This document shows, piece by piece, positions 26,901 through 34,217 of a stretch of DNA of 64,000 nucleotides. Source of the DNA: Abditibacteriaceae bacterium (GTDB taxonomy: Bacteria > Armatimonadota > Abditibacteriia > Abditibacteriales > Abditibacteriaceae); NCBI GenBank assembly GCA_019239895.1, contig JAFAZH010000012.1, positions 62,001 through 126,000 on the forward strand, written 5' to 3'. Positions within the stretch are counted from its first letter, which is position 1. Each line of letters begins with the position of its first letter. The notes under the pieces are model-generated. The model made no database searches. It saw nothing but the letters and a program-made list of their open reading frames with translations, and had not been told where the DNA came from. A program made the position numbers and the translations under genes.

Positions 26901-27518
26901 CCCACCTGGTTCCCGAATGCCAGTGGTATCGCCTACTCTTCTAAGGATGCCAGTGGGCATTATCAAATCTATACCATCAATGCCAATGGCACGACATCTG
27001 CCGCTGTTACCTCCGGGCCAGCGGATAACCTGAACCCTTCCTTCAGCCCAGATGGTAATCAGTTCGCGTTTAGCACGAACCGCGATGGAAACTTTGAAGT
27101 TTACCTCTTCCATTTAGCTACCACTACTGTAGTTAATCTGACTAAAAATAGTGCCATTGATACGGAGCCAAAATTCGGCCCGGCAGCCACAACCCAGGCT
27201 GTCCTGGTCGGTAAGGCTTCATCGCAGCGACTGTCTACAGCCAAGGCCAGTGCTGCCAGCAGCAGTGTTCGCTTAGTCTTCCGGGGTGGTCTGGATAATG
27301 TAGAGGCCAGTGATCCGCAGAATTACGTGGTGACAGTGAACGGGCACGCTGTGGCAGTGGAAAGTGCAAGCTGCAATGCCGCAACTGGTACGGTGACACT
27401 GGCCTTACCGGAAGGTGCCTTACGTGCCGGGGATAAAATAGCGGTTACCTGGCAGGGATTAGCAGATAGCCACGGTCAAGCCTTAGCGACAGGGCAGTGG
27501 AGGGGGACGGCGACCTAA
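23979..27518 (+). CDS. Giant secreted RCC1-repeat and TolB-propeller protein
   Basis: This is a 1179-residue secreted protein. An unusually long leader (about 60 basic residues) precedes a signal-like segment (about 48-70). Residues 75-355 are an all-beta region of unknown family. A Thr-Pro linker follows, then seven or so RCC1 repeats (about 400-765; recurrent AWG-N--GQLGDG). A second Pro/Gly linker precedes a WD40-like PD40/TolB propeller (about 800-1060; SPDG-KIVF-SNR and W-MNADG units). The last 95 residues are the module shared with the GH16-PA14 protein. Beta-propellers of both types mediate protein or ligand contacts, so a surface scaffold is plausible. AAGGAG supports the chosen ATG. 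Confidence 0.82.
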   Translation: MHLRISPVASLLRGHVRPNQNQLSKPKFKKLKQGYPAQLASGFQAKRGLIAWALMVCATMMAGGGHPAISATVGTTVQNAFLQVEYDTRKADIGQFTIRTGSQHPKPNQTIFFPLAGDPGNPFTFDTTYITLRDVAAKVFWVNVNTGSSNLGVDPGINASGYTVQRMSDRPATIVPLGTRGYRTTYDLPNFTVVQDVEVLGNTLNDSRVLHQVRVTNKSSTTARDFGLRYFWDWQIAGNDASFFRTRNPDSAYTTTPRTFNNPVFPVYQEVDNLTSPTFSVFGTVGGGGLNPVPTKPDRVRYSKFDDAGLSAWDYNDVNLGREDTGVTYFWGYNKPITLNPGETLPFSEYVTTQITAVVVPTPTPQPTATPVPTVTPAPTVTPAPTVTPAPTVTPVPPIPVIDTLAAAGGAHSLLAVPVNVPTVGGRVYAWGYNGAGQLGDGTHNNHTTPVQVPGLTGVRSVAAGWYHSLALKIDGSVWAWGLNQAGQLGNGSDQDSAVPVRVSGLNNIIAIAAGVYHSVALDRNGNVWCWGSNFYGQLGDGSHTDSLVPVQAGVSGATAISAGGAHTLAVVNGGVQAWGWNFYGQLGNGNRRDSATPVSVPGLVGIVSVAGGYAHTLALDAIGGVTAWGSNAYGQCGTGTTGLTALPTHISGLAGVVFISAGGGHSIALLSNHTIMAWGSNNFGQLGDGTTTNSPTPKIVHGFQNKGNFSASLAMPSAGYGHTVAFGTASSGAPVWDWGYNEFGQLGDANTTNSSTPVPVVLSITIPSGTPTPTPGPTGTPGGTPGPTPTPTPGTGGGTGKIVFTSTRSGNLDIWIMNADGSNPTNLTPNTPSSDTQAAISPDGTKIVFVSNRGAATDLYIMNVDGTNVQSLAPNGTAPFWKPDGTQIVYSKTVALSGGSEIATVKPDGTGQVSLTSHTGGYQDVDPQYSPDGKQIIFASNRTGKFQLYKINDVNLAPNTVARFTSDAFDDRYPTWFPNASGIAYSSKDASGHYQIYTINANGTTSAAVTSGPADNLNPSFSPDGNQFAFSTNRDGNFEVYLFHLATTTVVNLTKNSAIDTEPKFGPAATTQAVLVGKASSQRLSTAKASAASSSVRLVFRGGLDNVEASDPQNYVVTVNGHAVAVESASCNAATGTVTLALPEGALRAGDKIAVTWQGLADSHGQALATGQWRGTAT

Positions 27519-27540
27519 CCCCGGCAGCGGGCCGGGGGTG
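27516..27540. repeat. TAACCCCGG hairpin after the RCC1 gene
   Basis: taaccccggcagcgggccgggggt can fold into a short GC-rich hairpin. It overlaps the stop codon region and resembles the CTAACCCCCGTCC repeat family. Confidence 0.5.
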
Positions 27541-27549
27541 AGGGCCAAA

Positions 27550-27585
27550 AGAAAAGCGACTGCAAATTGCAGTCGCTTTTCTTTT
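27550..27585 (+). terminator. Strong intrinsic terminator
   Basis: agaaaagcgactgcaa (27550-27565) pairs perfectly with ttgcagtcgcttttct (27567-27582), followed by TTTTT. The symmetry means it could also terminate the minus-strand transcript of the Calx-beta-like gene. Confidence 0.85.
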
Positions 27586-27731
27586 TATAAAAACAGCATC
27601 CGGTTTGATTGAGCGCCACGGCCCCGTGCTGGTAGCGAGTTCCGTAACTTATCCGGCTTTATTTCAAGCTTACGGCGTTCCCTATAGAGCAACCACTATG
27701 CCAGAGTTGGCGCGTGGCCGTTAAAGTCTCT

Positions 27732-28778
27732 TTAGGGCGTCACGGTTACGAGAATCTGGCCTTCCTTGAAGCCCTGCGCCGTGGCCCGAATATGCACGGG
27801 CTTGTTGCCCTTGGTGGCTTTATTGACCACGGCGCTAATCGGGAAAGTCACTGCCGATTGCCCGGCAGGAATGGTGACAGTGGCGGGCACGCGGGCCTCG
27901 CTGGTGTCGGTGCTGGTCAATGTTACTACTAAAGCTTGATTGGTGGCAGTGTTGCGCGTCACGGTGCCAGTGGACGCATTGGCTCCTGCTGTCTCGCTAA
28001 AGGTGTTCGGGCTAACCTTCAAGGTCAAAGTCGCCACATCGCTATCCCTGGCGGCTAACGAAGCCCTGGCTTCGCCAAAGCCCGGCGCGGTCGCTACAAT
28101 CTGGAACCGCTCCGTGCCGCCCACTTTTGCATCGCCTAAGACAGTGATGGGGAAATCAACCGAAGTCGCGCCGACGGGAATGGTAACAGTCGCGGGCACG
28201 GTGGCGGCTGCCGTATTGGTGCTTTGCAGGTTCACCGTCAGCGGGTTGGTCTTGGCATCCAAGATTGTGTTGCGGGCCACTGTGCCAGTGACGGTGGCGC
28301 GGGTGCCCACCGCACCCGGCTCATTAACGACGTTGTTGCGAATGCGCACGCGCAGAGCGGGCGGGGTAACATCCGTCACCTGGACTTGAGCACGTCCCTT
28401 AACGAAGCCCGGTGCCGTTGCTTCGATATGCAGGAGGCGGGTGCCATCCACCACGTTGTCCATAACGGCGGCTACCGCAAAAGAGGCGGCTGTAGCCCCG
28501 GCAGGAATGGTGACGGTGGCAGGCACGCGGGCCTCGCTGGTGTCGGTGCTGGTCAATGTTACTACTAAAGCTTGATTGGTGGCGGCATTGGTGCGCATCA
28601 CGGTGCCGGTGGCTGCTGCTGGCCCGCCATTTTCGGCAAAGGTATCGGGCGTCACGGTTAGAGTGAGTTGAGGCTGGTTCTGCTGCTGAGCCTCAACCTG
28701 CTGGCTCAACGCCCCTGTGCCCACCACGAGCGTTAATCCAGCCAATAGGTGCTTAAGTACTTGTCTCCTTTTCATCAT
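27732..28778 (-). CDS. Secreted three-repeat Calx-beta-like protein with Tat-type signal
   Basis: A twin-arginine-like leader (MMKRRQVLKHLLAGLTL) precedes three repeats of about 100 residues (about 37-140, 140-245, 245-348). Each repeat has the pattern L-L-V-P--F-E-G-A-A-TGTV-R, L-V-LTS-D-S-A-VPATVTIPAG, and I-A-APGF--G-A-V-V-D. This looks like Calx-beta or a related Ig-like fold of surface proteins. Repeats one and three share DNA of about 58 bases that is almost unchanged, indicating recent duplication or conversion. AAGGAG lies 9 bases before the ATG. It is convergent with the RCC1 gene and divergent from nuoJ. Role unknown. Confidence 0.7.
   Translation of the reverse strand: MMKRRQVLKHLLAGLTLVVGTGALSQQVEAQQQNQPQLTLTVTPDTFAENGGPAAATGTVMRTNAATNQALVVTLTSTDTSEARVPATVTIPAGATAASFAVAAVMDNVVDGTRLLHIEATAPGFVKGRAQVQVTDVTPPALRVRIRNNVVNEPGAVGTRATVTGTVARNTILDAKTNPLTVNLQSTNTAAATVPATVTIPVGATSVDFPITVLGDAKVGGTERFQIVATAPGFGEARASLAARDSDVATLTLKVSPNTFSETAGANASTGTVTRNTATNQALVVTLTSTDTSEARVPATVTIPAGQSAVTFPISAVVNKATKGNKPVHIRATAQGFKEGQILVTVTP
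27889..27947. repeat. Duplicated DNA block, copy 1 (Calx-beta gene)
   Basis: The block containing gcctcgctggtgtcggtgct through ttgattggtggc is repeated at 28524-28582 with no visible difference in its core. Confidence 0.8.
28524..28582. repeat. Duplicated DNA block, copy 2 (Calx-beta gene)
   Basis: Partner of the block at 27889-27947 within the same gene; the flanking bases are similar but diverged. Confidence 0.8.
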
Positions 28779-29115
28779 CTCTCTCCTTAATGAAATTTCC
28801 TACTGCGTTGAACTGCACTTTGTTGTTCGTTGCTTGTAGACGCCATCGTACCCTAACGGTTCAGAATTCTTAGTGTCACTCCAAGCCCTGTGGCGACTAC
28901 AAAAGTGCAACTGCTCACTTGATCCGGTTCGACATACTCACTATAGTCCTACCTGCCTTGTGCAAAATTGCACAGATTGTTAAAATAGCGGAGAGATTAC
29001 ACCATACAGCCGCGCCTGGCCGATTGTCGGGCGCGCCGCGTTGAGCCATGCCCGATGCAGGTGTGGCGCGAAATTAGCACGACCGGGCAAGGGTTGTCCG
29101 GTGGGGGAATACGTT
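28779..29115. other. Divergent intergenic region before nuoJ
   Basis: No gene is visible in these 337 bases. They must hold the promoter of the Calx-beta gene (minus strand) and the promoter that restarts nuo transcription at nuoJ. A weak TTGTGC-16-TTAAAA pair lies near 28958-28985. No inverted repeat was seen. Confidence 0.4.
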
Positions 29116-29661
29116 TTGTCCGCAGATTCAATTGTTTTTGCTGTTGCCGCGTTTTTAGTCGTTGCGTCCGCTATGATGGTGGTGATTGCCCGCCATCCCA
29201 TCTACTCCGCCCTTTTCCTTGTCCTCACTTTTATCGGGCAGTCCATTTTCTATTTGCAGTTGCAGGCTCCTTTTCTGGCGGCAGTGCAGGTTATCGTCTA
29301 TGCCGGGGCCATTATGGTGCTGTTCGTGTTCGTGATTATGCTGCTGGGTGAAGATAAGCCCCTGCGCGGCGAGCGGAATCTGGGGGTGCCAGCCGTTATT
29401 GGCATCGCCTTTTGTGTGTTTCTCATCGCCGAAATTGGCTGGATGATTGGTAATCAGGGCAATCTCCCCGCGAGCCACACCGTAGCGCCAGTGACGGTGG
29501 TCAGCATGGCGGGTCAGACCGGAGAAACGGTTGAGTTCGGTTCGGTGAAGGCCATCGGCAACACGCTCTTTACCGATTACCTGTTCGCTTTCGAGGCCAC
29601 TTCCATTGTGTTGCTGGTGGCGATGATCGGCGTGGTCGTGTTGGCGAAACGGCGTTTATAG
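29116..29661 (+). CDS. nuoJ: NADH-quinone oxidoreductase subunit J
   Basis: The five-helix NuoJ pattern is present: an N-terminal helix, MMVVIARHPIYSALFLVLTF, LQAPFLAAVQVIVYAGAIMVLFVFVIMLL (pi-bulge helix, by position) and a C-terminal helix before VLAKRRL. It belongs to the membrane arm next to NuoK. The longest frame begins at TTG 29041, but its first 25 residues are Cys/Arg-rich and not conserved. TTG at 29116, with GGGGGA 8 bases upstream, puts the start at the family position; GTG at 29101 is an alternative. It reopens the nuo order after a 9.2-kb interruption. Confidence 0.92.
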   Translation: MSADSIVFAVAAFLVVASAMMVVIARHPIYSALFLVLTFIGQSIFYLQLQAPFLAAVQVIVYAGAIMVLFVFVIMLLGEDKPLRGERNLGVPAVIGIAFCVFLIAEIGWMIGNQGNLPASHTVAPVTVVSMAGQTGETVEFGSVKAIGNTLFTDYLFAFEATSIVLLVAMIGVVVLAKRRL

Positions 29662-29677
29662 ACTTTGTAGAATAAGC

Positions 29678-29818
29678 CCCGCCGCTAAAGCAGCGGGCTG
29701 AAGAGAAAAGCCCCGTTCACGGGGCTGGAGAGTCCTAAATTGCTAAAGTGTCTGTATGGGTGCTGTGGTAGCCCGGTTCACCGAGCTTTTGCCCTCAGCC
29801 CGCTGCTTTAGCGGCGGG
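29678..29818. repeat. Compound inverted repeat between nuoJ and nuoK
   Basis: Perfect 24-base arms cccgccgctaaagcagcggg+ctga (29678-29701) and complement (29795-29818). Inside is a second perfect hairpin agccccgttcacggggct (29709-29726) and a third imperfect one. It resembles the multi-hairpin elements after nuoL and nuoM in plan but not in sequence. Confidence 0.88.
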
Positions 29819-29869
29819 AGATGTATTTAATTCAAAATTCAGCATTCAAAACTCAGAATTTAAGAAGTT

Positions 29870-30169
29870 ATGCCTATTCCTTATTATCTTGCGATTAGCG
29901 GCATCCTGTTCACGGTGGGCGTGGTGGGTGTCTTGGTGCGGCGCAATGCCATTATTATCTTCATGTGTATTGAGCTAATGCTCAATGCGGCGAACCTTGC
30001 GTTTGTGGCGGCGGCGCATTCGTTGGGCAAGATGAACGGGCAGGTCTTTGTTTTCTTTGTGATGACTGTCGCCGCTGCGGAAGTTGCAGTGGGCCTGGCC
30101 ATTATTGTGACGCTATTCCGCAACCGCGAAACGATTGACGTAGATGAAGTCAATCTTATGAAGCATTAG
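29870..30169 (+). CDS. nuoK: NADH-quinone oxidoreductase subunit K
   Basis: The 99-residue protein has three helices and the MrpC-like signature: [30 protein letters not shown] (by position about 11-40), with the Glu in helix 2 (CIELMLNA) and the second Glu in helix 3 ([11 protein letters not shown]) that serve proton transfer. Length and order after nuoJ are canonical. Confidence 0.96.
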   Translation: MPIPYYLAISGILFTVGVVGVLVRRNAIIIFMCIELMLNAANLAFVAAAHSLGKMNGQVFVFFVMTVAAAEVAVGLAIIVTLFRNRETIDVDEVNLMKH

Positions 30170-30200
30170 CGAAATTATTTAAAGTTGAGAGGCGGAAAGT

Positions 30201-30235
30201 AATCCGCAATCCGAAATCTACAATCCGCAATTCAA
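30201..30235. repeat. Degenerate AATCCGC repeat before nuoL
   Basis: aatccgcaatccgaaatcta caatccgcaattc (read as a run with variation) occupies the gap immediately before the nuoL ATG. The same word is in frame inside the GlcF-like gene (1592-1622). No ribosome binding site is visible in it. Confidence 0.7.
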
Positions 30236-30236
30236 T

Positions 30237-32297
30237 ATGCCACTTTTCCTGATTGTCCTTTTTCCCTTGCTGGGGTTCGCCGTTAATGGCCTCATCGGTA
30301 AGCGTTTACCCAAACCTATTCCGGGTGCTATTGCGTGTCTCGCGGTTTTAGCTTCCTTTGTAGTGGCCCTGCTGCGCTTTTTCGATTTGGCCTCGCGCCC
30401 GGAGAATGCGCGCGCGATTAACGAAACTGTCTACAACTGGATGAGCGCCGGAAGTTTTAAGGTGGATGTCTCGTTTCTCTTCGATCAGTTGTCAGCCATC
30501 ATGATTTTGATTGTGACAGGTGTAGGCTTTCTGATTCACCTGTACTCCGTTGGCTACATGGCGGATGATCATAACGACCCCCAAGGCACCCTCTACGCCC
30601 GCTATTTCACCTTTCTAAACCTCTTCATCGCTTTCATGTCGGTGTTGGTATTGGCCGATAATTACCTGCTGATGTTCGTGGGTTGGGAAGGTGTGGGGCT
30701 GTGCTCCTATTTCCTGATTGGCTATTGGTTCCAACTCGACGAGGCGGCAGAGGCGAGCAAGAAAGCCTTCATTGTCAACCGCATCGGCGACTTCGGCTTT
30801 TTGCTGGGCATGATGCTGATGTTTCTGGCCGTAGGCTCGCTTAAATATGCCGATGTGTTTGCCGCTGCCTCCACCAAACTCGGCGTGCCTGCCTCCAACA
30901 TCGCGGGTCTGGCCGGGTTTGGCGGCGTGACCCTCGTTACTGTTATCACCTTACTGCTGACTGTTGGTGCCACCGGCAAATCGGCGCAAATCCCGCTTTA
31001 TGTATGGCTGCCCGACGCGATGGCTGGCCCGACCCCGGTTTCCGCCCTCATCCACGCCGCCACAATGGTCACGGCAGGTATTTACATGGTGGCACGCTCG
31101 GCGGTGCTGTTTGAGCTTTCGCCAGCTACCAAGTTGCTCATCTGCGGCATTGGTGCGCTGACGGCATTGGCGGCTGGATTAACCGCCTTAGCCCATAACG
31201 ATATTAAGAAAGTTCTCGCTTACTCCACCGTATCACAGCTTGGCTTTATGTTTATGGCGGTGGGCGCGGGGGCTTATGTAGCGGCAATCTTCCACGTCTT
31301 TACTCATGCCTTTTTTAAGGCGTGCCTGTTCCTTGGGGCTGGTTCAGTGATTCACGCCCTGCACGGCGAGCAGGACATGCGCAAAATGGGTGGTTTAGCC
31401 ACCAAGATGAAAGCGACTCATATCACTTTCCTACTGGCTGGCTTGGCCTTAGCCGCCTTTCCACTCACTTCGGGATTTTTCTCCAAAGATGAGATTATCG
31501 CCCAGGTCTTTAATGCCGGAAGCCAAAACTCGCTCTATACGATTTTCGGCGGCGTTGGCTTGCTGACTGCCGTTATCACCGCGCTTTACACGGGGCGACA
31601 GTATGCTCAGGTGTTCTTGGGCGAGTCGCGTTTCGCGCACGCTACGGATGGACATAGCGCACCGGCTCTTAGTGAAGTTGAAGGCGCACATGAAACCCAT
31701 GAAGGCCAAGTGACGCATGAGGTGCATGAAGCGCCTGCAACCGCCGATGCTCATGGCGCGCACAGCACAGGTGAGGTGCATGAATCTCCGACCATCATGA
31801 CGCTGCCCTTGTGGATTCTGGCTGTTGGTGCCATCTTCGCCGGTTACTTAGGCGTGCCGCATATTCCGGGCGTGCCTGCGCAGTTGCATGGCTTCGCTAC
31901 CTGGCTCGACCCGCTCTTCCCGCGTGCCGCCGGAGCCGCTGAAAGCTCGGTGAACTGGGTTCTCCTGGGCCTTGGTGTATTGATTGGGGCTGGCGGCTGG
32001 ATTGTCGGTCGGACAATGGGCATCAATGCTGACCGCGCTCTGTTGCCTGACAGTGCAGCGAATCTGTCACTGGATAAGATTTATAACCAGACGGTGGTGG
32101 CTGGTGGCTTTGCCTTAACCAGTGCCCTGCGCTGGGTAGATGATAATGTCATTGATGGTATCGTGCGCGGCGTCGGTACTGTGATTATGCTGATTTCGGG
32201 CATCCTGCGCCTGACGCAGACTTCCTATGTGCGCAACTATGCCCTCGGTATGGCACTCGGCGCGGCGGTGATTATTGGTTACTTTATGGTGCGGTGA
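30237..32297 (+). CDS. nuoL: NADH-quinone oxidoreductase subunit L
   Basis: NuoL features include FVGWEGVGLCSYFLIGYWF (about 142-160), LLTVGATGKSAQIPLYVWLPDAMAGPTPVSALIHAATMV (by position about 240-280) with the conserved Lys and His, and the later helix-HL and amphipathic C-terminal region. It is the distal antiporter-like proton pump. A His/Glu-rich loop at about 470-520 (HSAPALSEVEG, then ETHEG, VHEA, HGAH) is longer than usual and begins with a peptide typical of a translated dispersed repeat. Length 686 is high for the family. Confidence 0.95.
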   Translation: MPLFLIVLFPLLGFAVNGLIGKRLPKPIPGAIACLAVLASFVVALLRFFDLASRPENARAINETVYNWMSAGSFKVDVSFLFDQLSAIMILIVTGVGFLIHLYSVGYMADDHNDPQGTLYARYFTFLNLFIAFMSVLVLADNYLLMFVGWEGVGLCSYFLIGYWFQLDEAAEASKKAFIVNRIGDFGFLLGMMLMFLAVGSLKYADVFAAASTKLGVPASNIAGLAGFGGVTLVTVITLLLTVGATGKSAQIPLYVWLPDAMAGPTPVSALIHAATMVTAGIYMVARSAVLFELSPATKLLICGIGALTALAAGLTALAHNDIKKVLAYSTVSQLGFMFMAVGAGAYVAAIFHVFTHAFFKACLFLGAGSVIHALHGEQDMRKMGGLATKMKATHITFLLAGLALAAFPLTSGFFSKDEIIAQVFNAGSQNSLYTIFGGVGLLTAVITALYTGRQYAQVFLGESRFAHATDGHSAPALSEVEGAHETHEGQVTHEVHEAPATADAHGAHSTGEVHESPTIMTLPLWILAVGAIFAGYLGVPHIPGVPAQLHGFATWLDPLFPRAAGAAESSVNWVLLGLGVLIGAGGWIVGRTMGINADRALLPDSAANLSLDKIYNQTVVAGGFALTSALRWVDDNVIDGIVRGVGTVIMLISGILRLTQTSYVRNYALGMALGAAVIIGYFMVR

Positions 32298-32304
32298 GGC
32301 TGGA

Positions 32305-32429
32305 CATTGAAATACCCGGCAGGAAGGCGGTCAAGCCGCCAAGCGTCCTACTGGACGCCACGATAGAGTAATAGTTAGAGCCGTCCGCGAGGACGGTTGG
32401 CTTTAGCCTCCCCGCCGGGTATTTCAATG
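32305..32429. repeat. Multi-hairpin element, copy A (nuoL-nuoM)
   Basis: A perfect 16-base outer stem (cattgaaatacccggc, 32305-32320, with complement 32414-32429) encloses three hairpins: ggcgg-tcaag-ccgcc, gcgtcc-tact-ggacgc (32343-32358) and ccgtcc-GCGA-ggacgg (32381-32396, a GNRA-type loop). Then comes ggctttagcc. Copy B after nuoM has the same plan. It fills the gap and ends 12 bases before the nuoM start. Confidence 0.9.
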
Positions 32430-32440
32430 CCCGGCACAAT

Positions 32441-34051
32441 ATGTTTATGAATTCATTCGATAACAATCTTTTAAGCATTCTCATCTTCCTGCCGATGCTG
32501 GGGGCATTGCTGGTGGGAGTGCTGCCGCGTGCGGTGTCGAGAACCAGTGCCTTAGTGATTGCACTCGTCAATCTGGCTCTCTCCGTGCTATTGTTGCTGC
32601 ACTGGCCAGCCAATGCTGCGATAGTGGGCACAACGAGTCCATCGGCAGCGCCTGCTTTTGAGCAATACAGCCCGTGGCTGCAAGCGGCGGGTTATGGCGT
32701 GACCTATCACTTGGGCGTGGATGGCATCAGCGTCTTCCTGATCCTGCTAACCACATTCCTGACACCTATTGTCATTGTCTCTTCCTGGACAGAGATTCAG
32801 CAGCGCACTAAAGAATTTATGGTGTGCTTGCTGCTCCTGGAAGGCACCCTGGTTGGCGTGTTCTCGGCCATAGATGTGATTTTGTTCTACATCTTCTGGG
32901 AACTGGTGCTGGTGCCGATGTACCTGATGATAGGTGTGTGGGGTGGGCCGCGCCGCATTTATGCTGGCATCAAGTTCTTCCTCTATACGATGATTGGCAG
33001 CGTGCTGATGTGGATAGCGATGCTGTACGTCTTGTTTCAGCAAAGCCCTAATAACGCTTCTTTCGATTATGGCGCGTTCAAGGGGGCAGCAAACTTCACA
33101 GATGCTCACAATCCAGCAGCGGCCTTGTGGCTTTTCGCCGCGTTTGCCCTCGCCTTTGCCATCAAAGTGCCACTTTTCCCCTTGCACACCTGGCAGCCAG
33201 ACGCTTATGAGGAAGCTCCGACCGGGGGCACCGTTATGTTGGCGGCGGTGCTTTCCAAGATGGGGGTCTATGGCTTTATCCGCTTTGCCATTCCGTTTTT
33301 CCCCTCTGCGGCACGGGTAGCGGCCCCGCTCATTATTGGTTTAGCCATTACGGGCATCATCTATGGCGCTTTTGTCGCGGTTCGTCAGACCGATATTAAA
33401 AGGCTGTTGGCCTATTCCTCCATCTCGCACCTCGGCTTTATCATGCTGGGCGTCTTTGCCTCGCTGTTAGTAGCTGATAATAATCTCTCTACCATAGCAA
33501 TGAGCGGGGCTACCATTCAGATGCTTAATCATGGCATCTCGACCGGTGCGCTCTTCCTGTTGGTTGGTATGCTTTATGAGCGACGCCAGACCAATGAGAT
33601 TAGCCAGTATGGTGGATTGATGCAGGTGATGCCACGCTACACAGTGCTGTTCTGGATCGCCCTTTTTGCCTCCATTGGCTTGCCAGGGCTGAATGGTTTT
33701 GTAGGGGAATACCTGATTTTGCAGGGCAGCATGGCCGCTAATTTCTGGTATACGGCACTGGCCGCGACGGGTGTTATCTGGGGCGCGGTTTATATGCTGC
33801 GCATGTTTCGCAGCGTGATGTTTGGTGAGCTAACGCGAGATGAGAACCGGAACGTTACCGATGTCAATGCGCGTGAAACGGCCCTGCTGGTGGCGGCTTT
33901 GGCCTTTGCCGTTATCATTGGCGTCATGCCACAACCGTTTTTGAATATTATTAATCCCAACGCGCAGAGTATTACGACTATGGCCCGCGCTGGTGGCGAC
34001 GCTGGGCTGGGTGCCCGCAGCGCAAGACTTAATGATATGGCCGGGCATTGA
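32441..34051 (+). CDS. nuoM: NADH-quinone oxidoreductase subunit M
   Basis: NuoM signatures: YHLGVDGISVFLILLTTF, LLEGTLVGVFSAIDVILFYIFWELVLVPMYLMIGVWGG (by position about 128-165), the trans-helix FAIKVPLFPLHTWQPDAYEEAPTGG with conserved Lys and His, and LLAYSSISHLGF. It is the second antiporter-like pump. Its stop codon lies within the left flank of the repeat that follows, so the last codons (GH-stop) are supplied by repeat-like sequence. Two ATGs (32441 and 32447) are possible starts. Confidence 0.96.
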   Translation: MFMNSFDNNLLSILIFLPMLGALLVGVLPRAVSRTSALVIALVNLALSVLLLLHWPANAAIVGTTSPSAAPAFEQYSPWLQAAGYGVTYHLGVDGISVFLILLTTFLTPIVIVSSWTEIQQRTKEFMVCLLLLEGTLVGVFSAIDVILFYIFWELVLVPMYLMIGVWGGPRRIYAGIKFFLYTMIGSVLMWIAMLYVLFQQSPNNASFDYGAFKGAANFTDAHNPAAALWLFAAFALAFAIKVPLFPLHTWQPDAYEEAPTGGTVMLAAVLSKMGVYGFIRFAIPFFPSAARVAAPLIIGLAITGIIYGAFVAVRQTDIKRLLAYSSISHLGFIMLGVFASLLVADNNLSTIAMSGATIQMLNHGISTGALFLLVGMLYERRQTNEISQYGGLMQVMPRYTVLFWIALFASIGLPGLNGFVGEYLILQGSMAANFWYTALAATGVIWGAVYMLRMFRSVMFGELTRDENRNVTDVNARETALLVAALAFAVIIGVMPQPFLNIINPNAQSITTMARAGGDAGLGARSARLNDMAGH

Positions 34052-34053
34052 AA

Positions 34054-34191
34054 ACCGGGGCTATAAAAGCCCCGGCAGGAAGGCCATGCGGCCAAGCGTC
34101 CGTTGGACGCCAGAGGATAGAATTTTAATGAGTGTACCGTCCAGAGGACGGTTGGCTTTAGCCTCTCTGCCGGGGCTTTTATAGCCCCGGT
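34054..34191. repeat. Multi-hairpin element, copy B (nuoM-nuoN)
   Basis: A perfect 24-base outer stem (34054-34077 with 34168-34191; accggggctataaaagcccc then ggca on the left) encloses ggcc-atgc-ggcc, gcgtcc-gtt-ggacgc and accgtcc-aga-ggacggt, then ggctttagcc. The order and spacing match copy A (32305-32429), whereas the outer-stem sequence and first hairpin differ on both strands together. Confidence 0.9.
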
Positions 34192-34217
34192 CATAAATTT
34201 TAGAACTTACTTGTATA

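Noticed and set aside
28524..28582. Repeat pair in the Calx-beta gene considered as an attachment-site pair
   Set aside because: Both copies are in frame at the same place of a protein repeat, so domain duplication explains it.
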